Part shown: positions 1 through 9,281 of the stretch, piece after piece
How the letters are laid out: every line of letters starts with the position of its first letter
Numbering within the stretch: the stretch's first letter is position 1
Origin: Phycisphaerae bacterium
Lineage (GTDB): Bacteria; Planctomycetota; Phycisphaerae; Phycisphaerales; SM1A02
DNA: 64,000 nt
Reading direction: 5' to 3'
Assembly: GCA_002862305.1 (NCBI GenBank)
Contig: PKCS01000053.1
Span: forward strand, 41,611-105,610
Notes under the pieces: model-generated
What the model was told of the DNA's origin: nothing
Seen by the model: the letters and a program-made list of their open reading frames with translations, nothing else
Database searches by the model: none
Position numbers and translations under genes: made by a program

Positions 1-67
1 GCGGGCCCGCGTGGTGGCCGGGGTGTTCGACCTGGGGACCGGCCGTTTCGAGCTCACTCGCCCCTGA
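1..67 (+). CDS. C-terminal end of a carbonic anhydrase-like protein (partial)
   Basis: Only the last 21 codons are in the window; the start lies outside. The readable tail in frame 2 is RVVAGVFDLGTGRFEL followed by a few residues and a TGA at 65-67. It resembles the last beta strand of beta-type carbonic anhydrases, which typically end in V-V-G-A-x-Y-D-L-x-T-G-x-V. The match is short, so the family call is an inference. It is followed by a spacer and the tRNA-Gly gene on the same strand. Confidence 0.4.
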   Translation, partial: RARVVAGVFDLGTGRFELTRP

Positions 68-112
68 CCGCCGGCGGAGGGGGCGGTTTCTCCACCATGA
101 CCAGGCCCGACG

Positions 113-141
113 TTGGCCGGAACACGAACCGTTGGTAGACT
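113..141 (+). promoter_or_regulatory. Putative promoter of tRNA-Gly
   Basis: TTGGCC (113-118) and TAGACT (136-141) are separated by 17 bp and lie 22 bp before the tRNA 5' end. The same TTGnnn-N17-TAnnnT pattern stands before the tRNA-Arg gene in this window, which supports it as the housekeeping promoter form. Confidence 0.45.
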
Positions 142-163
142 AGGTCGAGCGCTGAGGCGCGAC

Positions 164-235
<72 letters not shown>

Positions 236-295
236 TTGTAGACTCCGACCGATCGCACCGGGAGGGATGACGAGCACCCCCGCTCGGGACCGAGG

Positions 296-937
296 TCAGC
301 CGGGTCCGGACCCCTCGCACAACTGATAGAGATCGACCAGGGTGGCGGGGCTGGCAGAACGTGCCTCGGGATGGTCCGCCCAGTACGCCAGCGTTGCACG
401 GCGACTCAGGAACCGCGGGAGCGACAGCTCCCCGCCGGGGTCGGATCGGGCCTGGAGCCCGCCGTACAGTCGTTCGGCCAGTTCGGGACCGAGCCGGGGA
501 TCCTCGCGGAGCGAGGCACTGAGGAGCAGCCATCGATCGTCGATCGGTTCGATGACCGAGGCGTATCCCGCGCAGACCTCGGGGAGCGACACGCCCCCGC
601 CGGCGAGCAGGCGGCGGATCCGGGAGACCTCGAGGCGTTCGTCGTACCACGTCGCCACCAGCATCTCGGCGTCGTTTCGGGAGAAGTCCGCGGGAACCTC
701 GAACAACGCGGAGCACAGCGCGATGCGTCGTTCGAGGATCGACTCCAGGGTCGAGAGTGCCGAACGAAGCACGGCCGCCGGCGTCGAAGGACCGGACGTG
801 GTCTCGGGGGCCTCGGCGTGTTCCTGGACGATCGGGGCGGGGTCCGGCGGGGCCATCGAGGAGGATGAGCAGCCGGGGAGTCCGGACAGCAACCCGACCA
901 GGGCCACCCGGATCGTTGTGGTCGCGACCGAAGGCAT
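296..937 (-). CDS. Putative lipoprotein of unknown function
   Basis: A 213-residue protein. It starts with a short basic region, a hydrophobic stretch and a lipobox ending L-P-G-C followed by serines, so it is probably lipidated and exported. After a proline-rich linker the body is helical and rich in Leu, Arg and Glu (for example STLESILERRIALCSALFEV). I recognise no family. The ATG at 937 is chosen because it places the lipobox correctly; further upstream in-frame starts would destroy the signal peptide. Confidence 0.7.
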   Translation of the reverse strand: MPSVATTTIRVALVGLLSGLPGCSSSSMAPPDPAPIVQEHAEAPETTSGPSTPAAVLRSALSTLESILERRIALCSALFEVPADFSRNDAEMLVATWYDERLEVSRIRRLLAGGGVSLPEVCAGYASVIEPIDDRWLLLSASLREDPRLGPELAERLYGGLQARSDPGGELSLPRFLSRRATLAYWADHPEARSASPATLVDLYQLCEGSGPG

Positions 938-1147
938 CGCAGCCGAGGATAGCAGGATCACCACCCCCGAAGGGCGCCCGCGATCCACGCCCGTGATCCA
1001 TGGGGTGGGTGCGAGGCGCCTCGGCGTCCGCTCCACGACCCCGCGCAGCGACCGGTACGCCTGGCTCGAGAAAAGCCTATCCTTGTGCCGTCCCGGGAAG
1101 GACCCTGCCCGTCGGACGGCCTAGGCTCAGGTCCAAGGAGATCACCC

Positions 1148-1543
1148 GTGCCGAACCTCTTCCTTCCCATCCTCACCGGCTGGTGCGCCCTCTGGCTGGT
1201 CCTGGCCGGCATCGGGTTCCTGTTCGGACTTCGCTGCACCAGGGGCCCCGAGACCCATCGCTGGTTCACCGGCTTCTGGGTGATGACCATCTTCTGGGTC
1301 GCGGTCGACCTGGTGATCGTGGTCTGGGCGCTCCTGGCCCCGGTGGACGACGTCGCCGAATTCCAGAAGCTGCTGCTGATCAACAGCGGACTCGACGTGG
1401 TGTACATCATCGTCGGCGGCATCCTCGTCACCCGGAAGGACCGGCTCGCTTCCGGATTCGGGGCGGCGATCATCCTCCAGGGGGTGTTCCTGCTGGGATT
1501 CGACCTGGCGTGGTGGTGGATCCTCGGCCAGCCCGTCGCCTGA
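1148..1543 (+). CDS. Small integral membrane protein, four predicted helices
   Basis: 131 residues beginning with GTG. A clear Shine-Dalgarno AAGGAG (1135-1140) sits 7 nt upstream and decides this start over the in-frame ATG at 1085. Hydrophobic segments lie near residues 5-27, 42-63, 75-95 and 103-125. A short loop with an acidic stretch (DDVAEFQK) lies between helices 2 and 3. No family or function is recognised. It is 17 nt from the next gene and probably co-transcribed with it. Confidence 0.75.
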   Translation: MPNLFLPILTGWCALWLVLAGIGFLFGLRCTRGPETHRWFTGFWVMTIFWVAVDLVIVVWALLAPVDDVAEFQKLLLINSGLDVVYIIVGGILVTRKDRLASGFGAAIILQGVFLLGFDLAWWWILGQPVA

Positions 1544-1560
1544 GGGACCCGGAGTTCGCG

Positions 1561-1914
1561 ATGAACGCCTCGCTTCCGGAAAAGACCTGCGCTCGGTGTG
1601 GACGACGGTTCGCCTGGCGCAAGAAGTGGGAACGCGACTGGGAACACGTCCGGTACTGTTCCAACGCCTGCAAGCGCGGCCGGCCCGGCGACGAGGAGCG
1701 ACGGCTCGAGGAGCGGATCCTCGCCGCGGTGTCCGGGGCACCCGCCCGGGGCAGGCCCCTGGAGGAACTGGCACGCACCCCCGCGGAACGGGAACCCCTC
1801 CGACAGGCGGCCAGGCGACTGGCCCTCGCGGGCCGGATCAGCCTCCTCCAGTCCGGACGAACCATCGATCCCCGAGACCTCCGCGGACCGGTGCGGATCG
1901 CCTCGCCGAAATGA
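1561..1914 (+). CDS. DUF2256 zinc-finger / DUF3253 fusion protein
   Basis: 117 residues. The N-terminal part (about 8-40) has the small zinc-binding pattern CARCGRRF...W...YCSNACK, with four cysteines in two CxxC-like pairs and the conserved W-R-K-K-W core typical of DUF2256. The C-terminal part (about 45-112) resembles DUF3253, a winged-helix-like domain (LEERILAAV...[14 protein letters not shown]). This fused arrangement is a known architecture, but its function is not established. ATG at 1561 follows the previous gene closely. Confidence 0.85.
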   Translation: MNASLPEKTCARCGRRFAWRKKWERDWEHVRYCSNACKRGRPGDEERRLEERILAAVSGAPARGRPLEELARTPAEREPLRQAARRLALAGRISLLQSGRTIDPRDLRGPVRIASPK

Positions 1915-1947
1915 ACCGGCCGACCCGGCCAGAGGGGGGCGACTAGG

Positions 1948-2490
1948 ATGGGGCCACCCATGGAAGTACCCGAATCCATCCCCTGCCCACCCCGATTCTC
2001 GGAACACGTGTTCACGAGAGCCTACGAGGTCCCGGTCCCCTGGCAGGTCCCCTGGTCCTGGTTGATGACGCCGGAGACCTTCACCAAGGGGCAGGTGTGG
2101 CCGTTCCGGGTCGAGTTCCTCGACACCCCCCTGCCCGACGGCCGGATCGCCCGCGGGTTCGACGTGGGGACGCTGAACGCCCACCACGGGCCGTTCATGA
2201 ACTTCTGCGGCCGCATCACCCGGGTCGAGACCGGACCGGACGGGGGGCGGCGCGACCTGCACTACGACTACGGGGCCTACGCACTGGCGTTCCGCCTGAT
2301 CCGGCCCACCCTGCTCCGCGTCGAAGCGGCCCCGAGCAGCCCGACCACCAGCGTGGTGACGGTGCGCATCGAGTCCCACGTCCGGCGCGGCATGCACCGG
2401 GCCTGGACCCTCGCGCAGCGATGCTTCTGGCCGGGCTTCGGCCTCGCCCTGCGCAAGGCCTGCCGTCGAGCCAACCAGGTGCCTTCCTGA
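1948..2490 (+). CDS. Hypothetical protein, possibly SRPBCC-like
   Basis: 180 residues with no signal peptide. It is rich in Pro and Trp near the start (VPVPWQVPWSWLM) and then shows alternating beta-strand-like stretches and a basic amphipathic C-terminal helix (ALRKACRRANQ). The overall pattern could fit a START/SRPBCC ligand-binding fold, but I see no decisive motif. A purine-rich ribosome site (AGAGGGGGG, 1931-1939) lies 8 nt before the ATG. It is followed 36 nt later by an SDR gene on the same strand. Confidence 0.6.
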   Translation: MGPPMEVPESIPCPPRFSEHVFTRAYEVPVPWQVPWSWLMTPETFTKGQVWPFRVEFLDTPLPDGRIARGFDVGTLNAHHGPFMNFCGRITRVETGPDGGRRDLHYDYGAYALAFRLIRPTLLRVEAAPSSPTTSVVTVRIESHVRRGMHRAWTLAQRCFWPGFGLALRKACRRANQVPS

Positions 2491-2526
2491 GTCCGAATCG
2501 CCCCCCCCGCACCCCCTACGGAGCCC

Positions 2527-3330
2527 ATGACCATGACCACCGACGACCCGACCACTCTCTTCACCCTCGAGGGCGTCACCGCGGCGGTCGTCGGCGCCTC
2601 CTCCGGGATCGGCCGCAGTCTCAGCCTGGCCTATGCGCGGGCGGGGGCGACGGTGTACGCGGCCGCACGCCGGGTGGACCGCCTCGAGGAACTCGCGTCG
2701 GAGGCTCCGGACGGTCGGATCATCCCCCACGAAGTCGACGTCTGCCGGGAATCGGACATCGCGGGGTTCATCGAACGGATCGAGCAGGATGGACAAGTCG
2801 CCACCGTGGTGCTCAATGCGGCGGGGCTGTTCTCCTACACGCCTCCGCCGATGCCCGACGAGGAGTTCGCGAAGGTGCTCGATGTCAACCTCATGGGCAC
2901 CTGGCGGGTCCTGGTCGCCTTCGGCGAACACCTCAAGCGGGCGAACCGACCAGGCAGCCTGATCACGATCGGATCCAGCTGCACCACGTTCACCGTCGCC
3001 CCGTCCAACCATGCCTACTTCGCCTCGAAGGGTGGGGTCGAGAACCTGGTTCGCTGGGTGGCCGCCGACCTCGCGGAGTCGGACATCCGGGTCAACCTCA
3101 TCGCCCCGGGCTGGATCGAGACCGACATGGTGGAGACCGCGCTCTCCCGGGAGGACCGGGTCTCGATCCTCAAGGAACACCTGCCCCTGAAGCGGATCGG
3201 GACCACCGATGACGTCACCGGTGCGGGACTGTTCCTCGCCAGCGAGGCTTCCCGGTACGTGACCGGGATCACGCTGCTGGTGGACGGGGGCCTCGCCCTG
3301 AACCGGGTCTGGAACATCCGACCGACCTAG
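2527..3330 (+). CDS. SDR-family NAD(P)-dependent oxidoreductase
   Basis: 267 residues, the classical short-chain dehydrogenase length. The cofactor-binding motif GASSGIGR (about 23-30), an N-A-A-G motif, the catalytic Ser (IGSSCTT, about S150/151) and YFASK (Y164, K168) are all present. A C-terminal SEASRYVTGITLLVDGG block is typical of family members acting on alcohols or ketoacyl groups. The substrate cannot be read from sequence. A CGGAG ribosome site precedes the ATG. Confidence 0.93.
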   Translation: MTMTTDDPTTLFTLEGVTAAVVGASSGIGRSLSLAYARAGATVYAAARRVDRLEELASEAPDGRIIPHEVDVCRESDIAGFIERIEQDGQVATVVLNAAGLFSYTPPPMPDEEFAKVLDVNLMGTWRVLVAFGEHLKRANRPGSLITIGSSCTTFTVAPSNHAYFASKGGVENLVRWVAADLAESDIRVNLIAPGWIETDMVETALSREDRVSILKEHLPLKRIGTTDDVTGAGLFLASEASRYVTGITLLVDGGLALNRVWNIRPT

Positions 3331-3443
3331 CCGCGGCACGGTGGTGACGGGACCAGGGAAAAGCCCGACTGTACGCTTGGTCGACCCCACGTCGCCTGCT
3401 AAGGTCGGACGTTCCCGCCGCCCCTCGGCTCCATGGAGTGCTG

Positions 3444-5366
3444 ATGACCACCAAACCGCGATCCGGACCCTCTTCGACCACCCGCCGCGCCCGCGTGTGG
3501 GTGGCCGTGGTCGTCGGCTGCCTCAGTCAGGCCACCTCGCTGCACGGAAGCGGGCAGGCACCCCCCGAGCCGGTGCACCTCGCGGTGGCCGGTGGTGGGT
3601 TCTACTCGCACACGCACGCCACCGGCTGGCTGGCTGCCATGATGGACCTCTGGGACACCGGCGACCCGGGGGTGCCCCTGGCCAACGTTCGATCCATGAG
3701 TGGAATCTCCGGGGGCTCGTGGTTCCTGACGCACATCGGGTACTCGGAGGCATTCATCGAGCAGCTCGCCTCGAACCGCGACGGCTGGACGGACTCCGCC
3801 GGCTACCTGGGGCGGGTCCGGAACGCCTTCGAGGGGTTCGAGGCCTTCGACTGTTCGGTGCTGCCCGGGGGCGGCCTCCAGGACCTCTGCGAGACGGTTG
3901 CGATCCTCAATCCGGTCTTCTCCGTCCTGCAGAGTGCCGGGAACATCCTGGACCCCAGGTGGCAGGAGACCTGCGAGGCGATCGTCTTCGAGCCGTTCGG
4001 GATGCGCTCGGCGTTGCAGGGCGTGCGACTCGCGGACCTCGACGCCCGTCCCGCCTGGGCCCGCGAGAAGGACTTCATCTTCACCACGGTGGCCTCCGGC
4101 TGGAACGACGTCCTCTGCAATCGATACGTCTTCCCGATCTCGCTGCTGAACCAGTACGTCAGCAGCACCGATGCCTCCGCCGGCCAGCCCTTCGGGGTGC
4201 CGATGCTCTGGTCGGGCGTCGCCGCGGGACGCACCGCCCCGGACCTGCTTCCGGGCGGCCCCCTGGAACTCACCTACTTCGAGCAGGGGATGTCCCCGGG
4301 CGACGGAACCACCGTCACCATCGGTCGGAACGACCCTTCGGACATCACCGTCCTCGGCGCGACCGCGGCCTCGTCCGCCGCGGGCGGGGTCGCCTCCTCC
4401 TACGAGTTCTACCGGGAGTCCCTCGGGTTCTCCCCGCAGATCGCCAACACCCTCGGGAACTACCTGCGCAACCTCTCGGTCCCCCTGCGTTTCACCGACT
4501 CGGGATTCCGGACGCGGGGCAACGTCCCGAGCGCCTCCTACCAGGACCTCGCCGGCGAACGGTACCTCCGCATCAGCGACGGCGGGATCCACGATTCGAC
4601 GTCGGTCACCGCCCTCCTGCACCACCTGGAACGGAACCAGGAGCTCGAGGGATTCGAGATCATCCTTCTCGACCCCTCCTTCTTCCCGCTGGTCTCCTGC
4701 GCCCCCGGGGAGGTCCCCCTGGCGCGCAGCGTGGCATTCCTCTTCGGGTATTCCGCCAAGGACCCCTTCCTCTGCCTGGAACTGGGCGGGACCCCGGGGC
4801 CCTCGATCTGCCTCGAGGACGATCCCTGCAGCAGCTCGGTGCCGACGGCCCAGATCCAGGTCTTCGAGGCCGGGGACTGGCCCACCTCGGAGGACGTGGC
4901 GTGGTCATGGCAGGGGATCGACGGACCCACCGGGGCGCAGGTCGACCTCCGAATCCTCAGCATCCCGGTCACCACCATCGCGAACCCGGACTTCGACCTG
5001 CCCGCAGGCCGATCGGGTCGTCTGCACGTCTTCTCCGGGTCGACCCAGGCGCAGGACGGCATCCCCCTTTCCGGCGCCAACCTCGATGCCTACGACGCGA
5101 TGTACCGGATGATCCGGGTCGCCCTCGCGCAGGACGGCAACGAGGAGGGGCGCCAGGCGGTGTTCGACGCGCTCAACCTCGCTCCGACGGCCCCCTGCAT
5201 CGCGGACTTCGACGGGGACGGGGAACGTGGGGGCGCGGACCTCGCCATCCTGCTCTCGTTCTGGGGCGAGGACGCCCCGGGCGTGGACGTCGACGGGGAC
5301 GGCGTGGTGGGCGGCACGGACCTCGCCACGCTCCTCGCATTCTGGGGGCCGTGCGCCAGCCCGTGA
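3444..5366 (+). CDS. Secreted cPLA2-like (lyso)phospholipase with dockerin-like C-terminus
   Basis: About 640 residues. After an N-terminal signal sequence comes an oxyanion-type loop AVAGGGFYSH, then the nucleophile elbow MSGISGGSWFL with Ser about 89 in GxSGGS. A D-G-G motif (ISDGGIHDS, Asp about 379) supplies the other half of a Ser-Asp dyad. This order matches the cytosolic phospholipase A2/lysophospholipase fold rather than bacterial patatins, whose serine motif is GxSxG. The last ~50 residues contain two DxDGDG...DLAxLLxFW repeats, the dockerin-like anchor seen in three other proteins here. GTG at 3438 is an alternative start; ATG 3444 has GGAG 5 nt upstream. Lipid or ester substrate is an inference. 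Confidence 0.75.
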   Translation: MTTKPRSGPSSTTRRARVWVAVVVGCLSQATSLHGSGQAPPEPVHLAVAGGGFYSHTHATGWLAAMMDLWDTGDPGVPLANVRSMSGISGGSWFLTHIGYSEAFIEQLASNRDGWTDSAGYLGRVRNAFEGFEAFDCSVLPGGGLQDLCETVAILNPVFSVLQSAGNILDPRWQETCEAIVFEPFGMRSALQGVRLADLDARPAWAREKDFIFTTVASGWNDVLCNRYVFPISLLNQYVSSTDASAGQPFGVPMLWSGVAAGRTAPDLLPGGPLELTYFEQGMSPGDGTTVTIGRNDPSDITVLGATAASSAAGGVASSYEFYRESLGFSPQIANTLGNYLRNLSVPLRFTDSGFRTRGNVPSASYQDLAGERYLRISDGGIHDSTSVTALLHHLERNQELEGFEIILLDPSFFPLVSCAPGEVPLARSVAFLFGYSAKDPFLCLELGGTPGPSICLEDDPCSSSVPTAQIQVFEAGDWPTSEDVAWSWQGIDGPTGAQVDLRILSIPVTTIANPDFDLPAGRSGRLHVFSGSTQAQDGIPLSGANLDAYDAMYRMIRVALAQDGNEEGRQAVFDALNLAPTAPCIADFDGDGERGGADLAILLSFWGEDAPGVDVDGDGVVGGTDLATLLAFWGPCASP

Positions 5367-5400
5367 CCGACCTTCGCACCCCGACCGGAGTCGCCACCCC

Positions 5401-6099
5401 ATGACACCACCCGTGGGTCAACCCTCCCGGGCCGCCCTCCGAGCACTCGCCCGCCGGGACCCCGCACTGGGACGGCTCCTGAAGGACGTGGGCCCGTTCC
5501 CGGGGATCGGCGGCCCCCGGACCGCGGATTCACACTTCCACGCCCTCGCCCGAAGCATCATCTACCAGCAGCTGGCGGGCCGCGCGGCGAAGACGATCCA
5601 CGATCGTGTCCGGCGACTCGGCCCCGGGCGCAGGTTCCCGACCCCCCCGGAGGTCCTCCGGCTCTCCGAGCGACGACTCCGGGCCGCGGGGCTCTCCAAG
5701 GGGAAGCACCGGGCGATCGTGGGACTGGCTCGTGCGGTCGAGGATCGGACGCTCCCCCTCCGCTCGATCGCGCGACTCGAGGACGAGGTGATCATCGAGC
5801 GACTGACCCGCCTGCACGGGATCGGGACCTGGACCGCGGAGATGTTCCTCATGTTCCGACTCGGTCGACTGGACGTGATGCCCGCCGGGGACCTCGGGGT
5901 CCGCGAGGGCATCCGGGTTCTCGACCGGCTCGCGGAGCGTCCGACCCCCGCCCGGGTCCTGGAGCGAGCCGAACCGTGGCGGCCCCTGAGGTCGGTGGCG
6001 ACGTGGTGCCTCTACCGGGCCGCGGACCGGGCCAAGTCCCCGTCCGCCCGCTCGCGGGCGGAAGCGGAGGAAGCCGGGGCGGATGACGTCGCCGCCTGA
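5401..6099 (+). CDS. DNA-3-methyladenine glycosylase, AlkA-type HhH-GPD protein
   Basis: 232 residues. Residues about 40-200 form the HhH-GPD DNA glycosylase fold: SIIYQQLAGRAAKTI near the start of the domain, the helix-hairpin-helix LHGIGTWTAEMFLMF, and the catalytic Asp in MPAGDLGVREG. It lacks the N-terminal TBP-like domain of E. coli AlkA, so it is closer to the short single-domain form. It probably excises alkylated purines in base-excision repair. The C-terminal Ala/Glu-rich tail runs 88 nt into the convergent gene on the other strand. Confidence 0.88.
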   Translation: MTPPVGQPSRAALRALARRDPALGRLLKDVGPFPGIGGPRTADSHFHALARSIIYQQLAGRAAKTIHDRVRRLGPGRRFPTPPEVLRLSERRLRAAGLSKGKHRAIVGLARAVEDRTLPLRSIARLEDEVIIERLTRLHGIGTWTAEMFLMFRLGRLDVMPAGDLGVREGIRVLDRLAERPTPARVLERAEPWRPLRSVATWCLYRAADRAKSPSARSRAEAEEAGADDVAA

Positions 6100-7733
6100 C
6101 GGACGACGATCGGGACGTACCCCGCCTCGAGCCCCGGGGGCGGCGTCACCAGCAGCGCGGGATCGAGGGTCGCGAGCTCACCCCCGGTGCGTGGCGGGAG
6201 GTAGCTTCGATCGATCGGCCAGTTTCGGTGGATCGCCTCCACCAGGGCCTGCAGGCGACGGCGCTTGACCTCCGGCCATCCGTATTGCTGGAAGACCGGC
6301 TGGTCGATGAACCGGTACCAGGCGTAGTGGACGGTCGAGCCGTCCACCAGGTCGACGGTCATGACCCGCGAGGTTGGGCCGGGATTCGCCCAGGCGCCCT
6401 CCAGGGGCAGCGCGTCGTAGGGGGCGGGCGTGGGATCGGGAGCCGGGAAGCGACTCGTGGCCAGGCCGCTCGACTCCGGCACGTCGGCGCGATCCACCAC
6501 GCGAAGCCCCTCGGCGTCCTCGGCAAAGAAGGCCGGGAACCGCGCCACCCCGGGACCGGTGCCCTCGGGCCATTGGAGGCCGAAGATCCCGCCCTCGAAC
6601 ACCGTCGGTCTCGCCAGTTGGTTCACCCCCTTGATCACGCGTCCTCCCTGTCGGTAGGTCACCGAACCGGTCCCGATCCCCGGGCGGTGGGTGGTCGCGG
6701 GATCGAGCACCCCCGTGGGCATCGGTCCACCCGCGCGCCAGGCGAGGATGGCATCGTGGATCGTCTCCCGGGAGAACAGGGTGACGTCGCGCACCAGGTG
6801 GGTCCGGCCCTGGGCATCCACCGGGAACTGGAGCTGGGGGATCCGTGAGAAGCCCGCCCCGGAGCCCGTGGTGGAGGCGAGGACCGGTACGGTATTGATC
6901 TCCATCGAGCCCGCGACCGCACCCGAACCGGTGCGGCTGTCGAGCCCGCGACCGACGTCGAAGGGGTAGTCGCGGGCGATGCGGCTCCAGGTCTCGGGCA
7001 GGTAGTAGGCCACGGGCCCCTTGAAGTTCTCCGCGTCCAGGAAGAGGGTCCAGCTGTGGGAACCGGTGGGCTGGGGGTGGTCGGTGGGATCGGTCAGGGG
7101 CAGGGCCAGGTAGGCGTAGCCGAGGTAGGCCCCCATCGGCCGTCCCGCGAAGGGCAGCCCGTCGGGGGGGAGCAGCAGGCGATTGCTCAACTGGGCGATG
7201 CCCAGCCGGTCGTCGGGGAGCGGTTCGGAGCTGCGGAAGAACGGCCAACCGGGGGTGGCGATCTCGGTGGTGTAGCAGTCCGGGGTCGAATTCATGCTGA
7301 ATTTCGGGGACCCGTAGTGGAAGCGATTCCCGGCCCAGTACCCGAGCCCGCCCTCCATGGTCTGGAAGACGCTGCCGTAGGTGGGCCCGCGTTCCGGCCA
7401 GTGGTCACGGGCGATGGTCCCGGGGGGACAGAGCGGCTCGGAGTCGTTGTCGTCGTGCTCGGGGGTGATCCAGGCGGACGGCAGTCCGATCTGGAACCCG
7501 CCGATCGGCTCCTCGATGAGGGACCAGACCGCGGCGTGGAAGCCGGCGCCGTAGCGGTACTCCGGGGGTGCGGAGGTGGCGTGGCTCCCGATGTACCCGT
7601 GGAGGCCGTCGTGCCGGAGGACCGGTGCCTCCTGGGGTGCAGGGAACGCGGGGATCGCGAGGAGGGCAGGCAGCACGCACCCGGGCAGGAGGCGGGAGCG
7701 AGAGCGGTACGCGGGACGGGATGGAAGGGGCAT
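6012..7733 (-). CDS. Large secreted protein of unknown function
   Basis: 573 residues starting with an Arg-rich signal peptide (LLPGCVLPALLAIPAFPAP) and predicted to be exported. The mature part is rich in Gly, Pro, Tyr and Trp, as in beta-rich extracellular proteins (GYLGYAYLALPLTDPTDHP, YWAGNRFHYGS). No catalytic motif or family is recognised, and it lacks the dockerin-like tail of neighbouring secreted proteins. The start at 7733 is fixed by the signal peptide; the frame stays open far upstream because of high GC. Its 3' end overlaps the convergent glycosylase gene by 88 nt. Confidence 0.7.
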   Translation of the reverse strand: MPLPSRPAYRSRSRLLPGCVLPALLAIPAFPAPQEAPVLRHDGLHGYIGSHATSAPPEYRYGAGFHAAVWSLIEEPIGGFQIGLPSAWITPEHDDNDSEPLCPPGTIARDHWPERGPTYGSVFQTMEGGLGYWAGNRFHYGSPKFSMNSTPDCYTTEIATPGWPFFRSSEPLPDDRLGIAQLSNRLLLPPDGLPFAGRPMGAYLGYAYLALPLTDPTDHPQPTGSHSWTLFLDAENFKGPVAYYLPETWSRIARDYPFDVGRGLDSRTGSGAVAGSMEINTVPVLASTTGSGAGFSRIPQLQFPVDAQGRTHLVRDVTLFSRETIHDAILAWRAGGPMPTGVLDPATTHRPGIGTGSVTYRQGGRVIKGVNQLARPTVFEGGIFGLQWPEGTGPGVARFPAFFAEDAEGLRVVDRADVPESSGLATSRFPAPDPTPAPYDALPLEGAWANPGPTSRVMTVDLVDGSTVHYAWYRFIDQPVFQQYGWPEVKRRRLQALVEAIHRNWPIDRSYLPPRTGGELATLDPALLVTPPPGLEAGYVPIVVRQAATSSAPASSASARERADGDLARSAAR

Positions 7734-7799
7734 CGGCGGTTCCCTGGAGGATCGAGTGCACCGGGCGCCGCAAGCGCCCGACGCGGCTACCATACCGTC

Positions 7800-8117
7800 A
7801 TGACCGAGCAGGCAAGAACCTTCCTCAAGGCGCTCTTCGTGATGGGGCTGGTCGAGGGGACCTCGACGCTGGTGCTGTTCTTCATCGCCATGCCGTTGAA
7901 GCACCTCGGCAACGTGCCGGTGGTGGTTCCCGTCGTCGGGACCGTCCACGGGGTGCTGTTCATCGTGCTGGTCCTGATGTTCCTGATCGGTCGATGGGTG
8001 GTCCCCCTGTCGTGGAAGATGGTCCTCCTGGGCTTCGTGGCCGCGGTGGTGCCCTTCGGGCCCTTCCTGATCGACTTCAAGATCGCCCAGATGCTCCGCG
8101 AGGACCAGCCGGCCTGA
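7800..8117 (+). CDS. DUF3817-type small membrane protein
   Basis: 105 residues with three hydrophobic segments and the pattern of DUF3817: an N-terminal F-x-x-x-x-x-x-E-G-x-S helix (VMGLVEGTSTLVLFFIAMPL), then HGVLFIVLVLMFL and a C-terminal helix ending VVPFGPFLIDFKI. Members are short integral inner-membrane proteins of unknown role. The gene is single and divergent from the unknown secreted protein; I see no clear ribosome site. Confidence 0.85.
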   Translation: MTEQARTFLKALFVMGLVEGTSTLVLFFIAMPLKHLGNVPVVVPVVGTVHGVLFIVLVLMFLIGRWVVPLSWKMVLLGFVAAVVPFGPFLIDFKIAQMLREDQPA

Positions 8118-8146
8118 TTTCGACGGTCCCGGGCGGGTCCCCGGGG

Positions 8147-9127
8147 TCAGCCCTGGGTGGCGTCGTGACGGTCGGAGCGGGCCTGTTCCTTGACCTGCCT
8201 GCGACGCCGGTCCCGGACGTGCTTCGGGGGCACCACGTCCCAGGCGAGCCCGAGTCGTTCCAGCAGCTTGATCTGGTAGTAGGTGACGTCGATCTCCCAC
8301 CAGCGATGCTGGTTCGAGGCACTCACCGGATCGTGGTGGTGGTTGTTGTGCCAGCCCTCGCCCACGGTGAGGAGCGCCACGAACCAGTTGTTCCGGCTGC
8401 AGTCGTCGGTCTCGTAGTTGGAGTAGCCGAAGAGGTGGGTCAGGGAGTTCACGGACCACGTGATGTGCCAGACCACCACGGTGCGCAGGAAGACCCCCCA
8501 GACCAGCAGGCTCGCGCCGAACTGGAACCCGACGGCGAGCCCCCCGCTGGCGGCCCCGATCGCGAAACCCACCAGGAAGTAGAGGACCGCGTGCGCCACG
8601 TAGATCAGCACCCAGGCGTGGGACTTCTCGAGGTTCATGTAGAAGCGGTCCCGCAGGACGTCCGGGGCGTACTTGCGATAGGACTCGAGGGTGTGGGTCG
8701 ATCGGTTCCGCACCAGCAACCAGCCGACGTGGGCCCAGAGGAAGGCGACCATCGGCGTGTGGGGGTCGGATTCGTGGTCGGAATGCTTGTGGTGGTAGCG
8801 GTGCATGGCGACCCACTTCCCGGGGGTGTCCTCCATGCAGCAGAGGGCGATCACCACGAACGTCCGCTCCAGCCACTTGGGGACCTTGGCGGAACGGTGG
8901 GTGAGCAATCGGTGGTAGCAGAGGTTGATCGCCTGGCCGTAGAAGTGGACGCCGACCAGCATCAGGATCAGGCCGGTCCAGCTGAAGAACCACGGGACCA
9001 GGGCCATCAGGGCCAGCAGGTGGATGCCGACGATCGGGATCGCATAGACCCAGCGGATCTGTCCGGGAACGATGGAATCCGGGAGGGCGAGCCTCGGTCG
9101 GGCGGTGGGGGCAAGCGGCTGTGACAT
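8147..9127 (-). CDS. Acyl-CoA/acyl-lipid desaturase (fatty acid desaturase)
   Basis: 326 residues from ATG 9127 (ATG 9145 is an in-frame alternative). It carries the three histidine boxes of membrane di-iron desaturases in order: HRLLTH, HRYHHKH and HNNHHH, with two pairs of membrane helices between them and the R-W-W-E-I-D motif near the end. This is the delta-9 type (stearoyl-CoA/acyl-lipid) that introduces a cis double bond using O2 and an electron donor, adjusting membrane fluidity. A TATACT -10-like box lies at 9209-9204 on this strand, about 75 nt upstream. Confidence 0.93.
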   Translation of the reverse strand: MSQPLAPTARPRLALPDSIVPGQIRWVYAIPIVGIHLLALMALVPWFFSWTGLILMLVGVHFYGQAINLCYHRLLTHRSAKVPKWLERTFVVIALCCMEDTPGKWVAMHRYHHKHSDHESDPHTPMVAFLWAHVGWLLVRNRSTHTLESYRKYAPDVLRDRFYMNLEKSHAWVLIYVAHAVLYFLVGFAIGAASGGLAVGFQFGASLLVWGVFLRTVVVWHITWSVNSLTHLFGYSNYETDDCSRNNWFVALLTVGEGWHNNHHHDPVSASNQHRWWEIDVTYYQIKLLERLGLAWDVVPPKHVRDRRRRQVKEQARSDRHDATQG

Positions 9128-9249
9128 GGGTGAGCGCGGTTCCATGCACCAGGAGGTGGTGCGGCTCGAGGTTGGGGTACGCCATCCTTGACGACGATGC
9201 GGGAGTATAGCGCCTTCCCGGCCGGAGCACACCCGGAACCCGGGCATGG

Positions 9250-9276
9250 CGCCCCCCCATCACGGGCAGGGGGGCG
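9250..9276 (-). terminator. GC hairpin downstream of the metalloprotease gene
   Basis: CGCCCCCC (9250-9257) and GGGGGGCG (9269-9276) form an 8-bp stem 6 nt after the metalloprotease stop. No T-run follows on the minus strand, so it may be a Rho-assisted or processing hairpin rather than a classical intrinsic terminator. Confidence 0.35.
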
Positions 9277-9281
9277 ACCGG

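Noticed and set aside
6012..9263. One continuous open frame of over 1000 codons on the minus strand
   Set aside because: It joins the unknown secreted protein with antisense of the DUF3817 and desaturase regions. The signal peptide at 7733 and the real genes upstream show that only 6012-7733 is coding.
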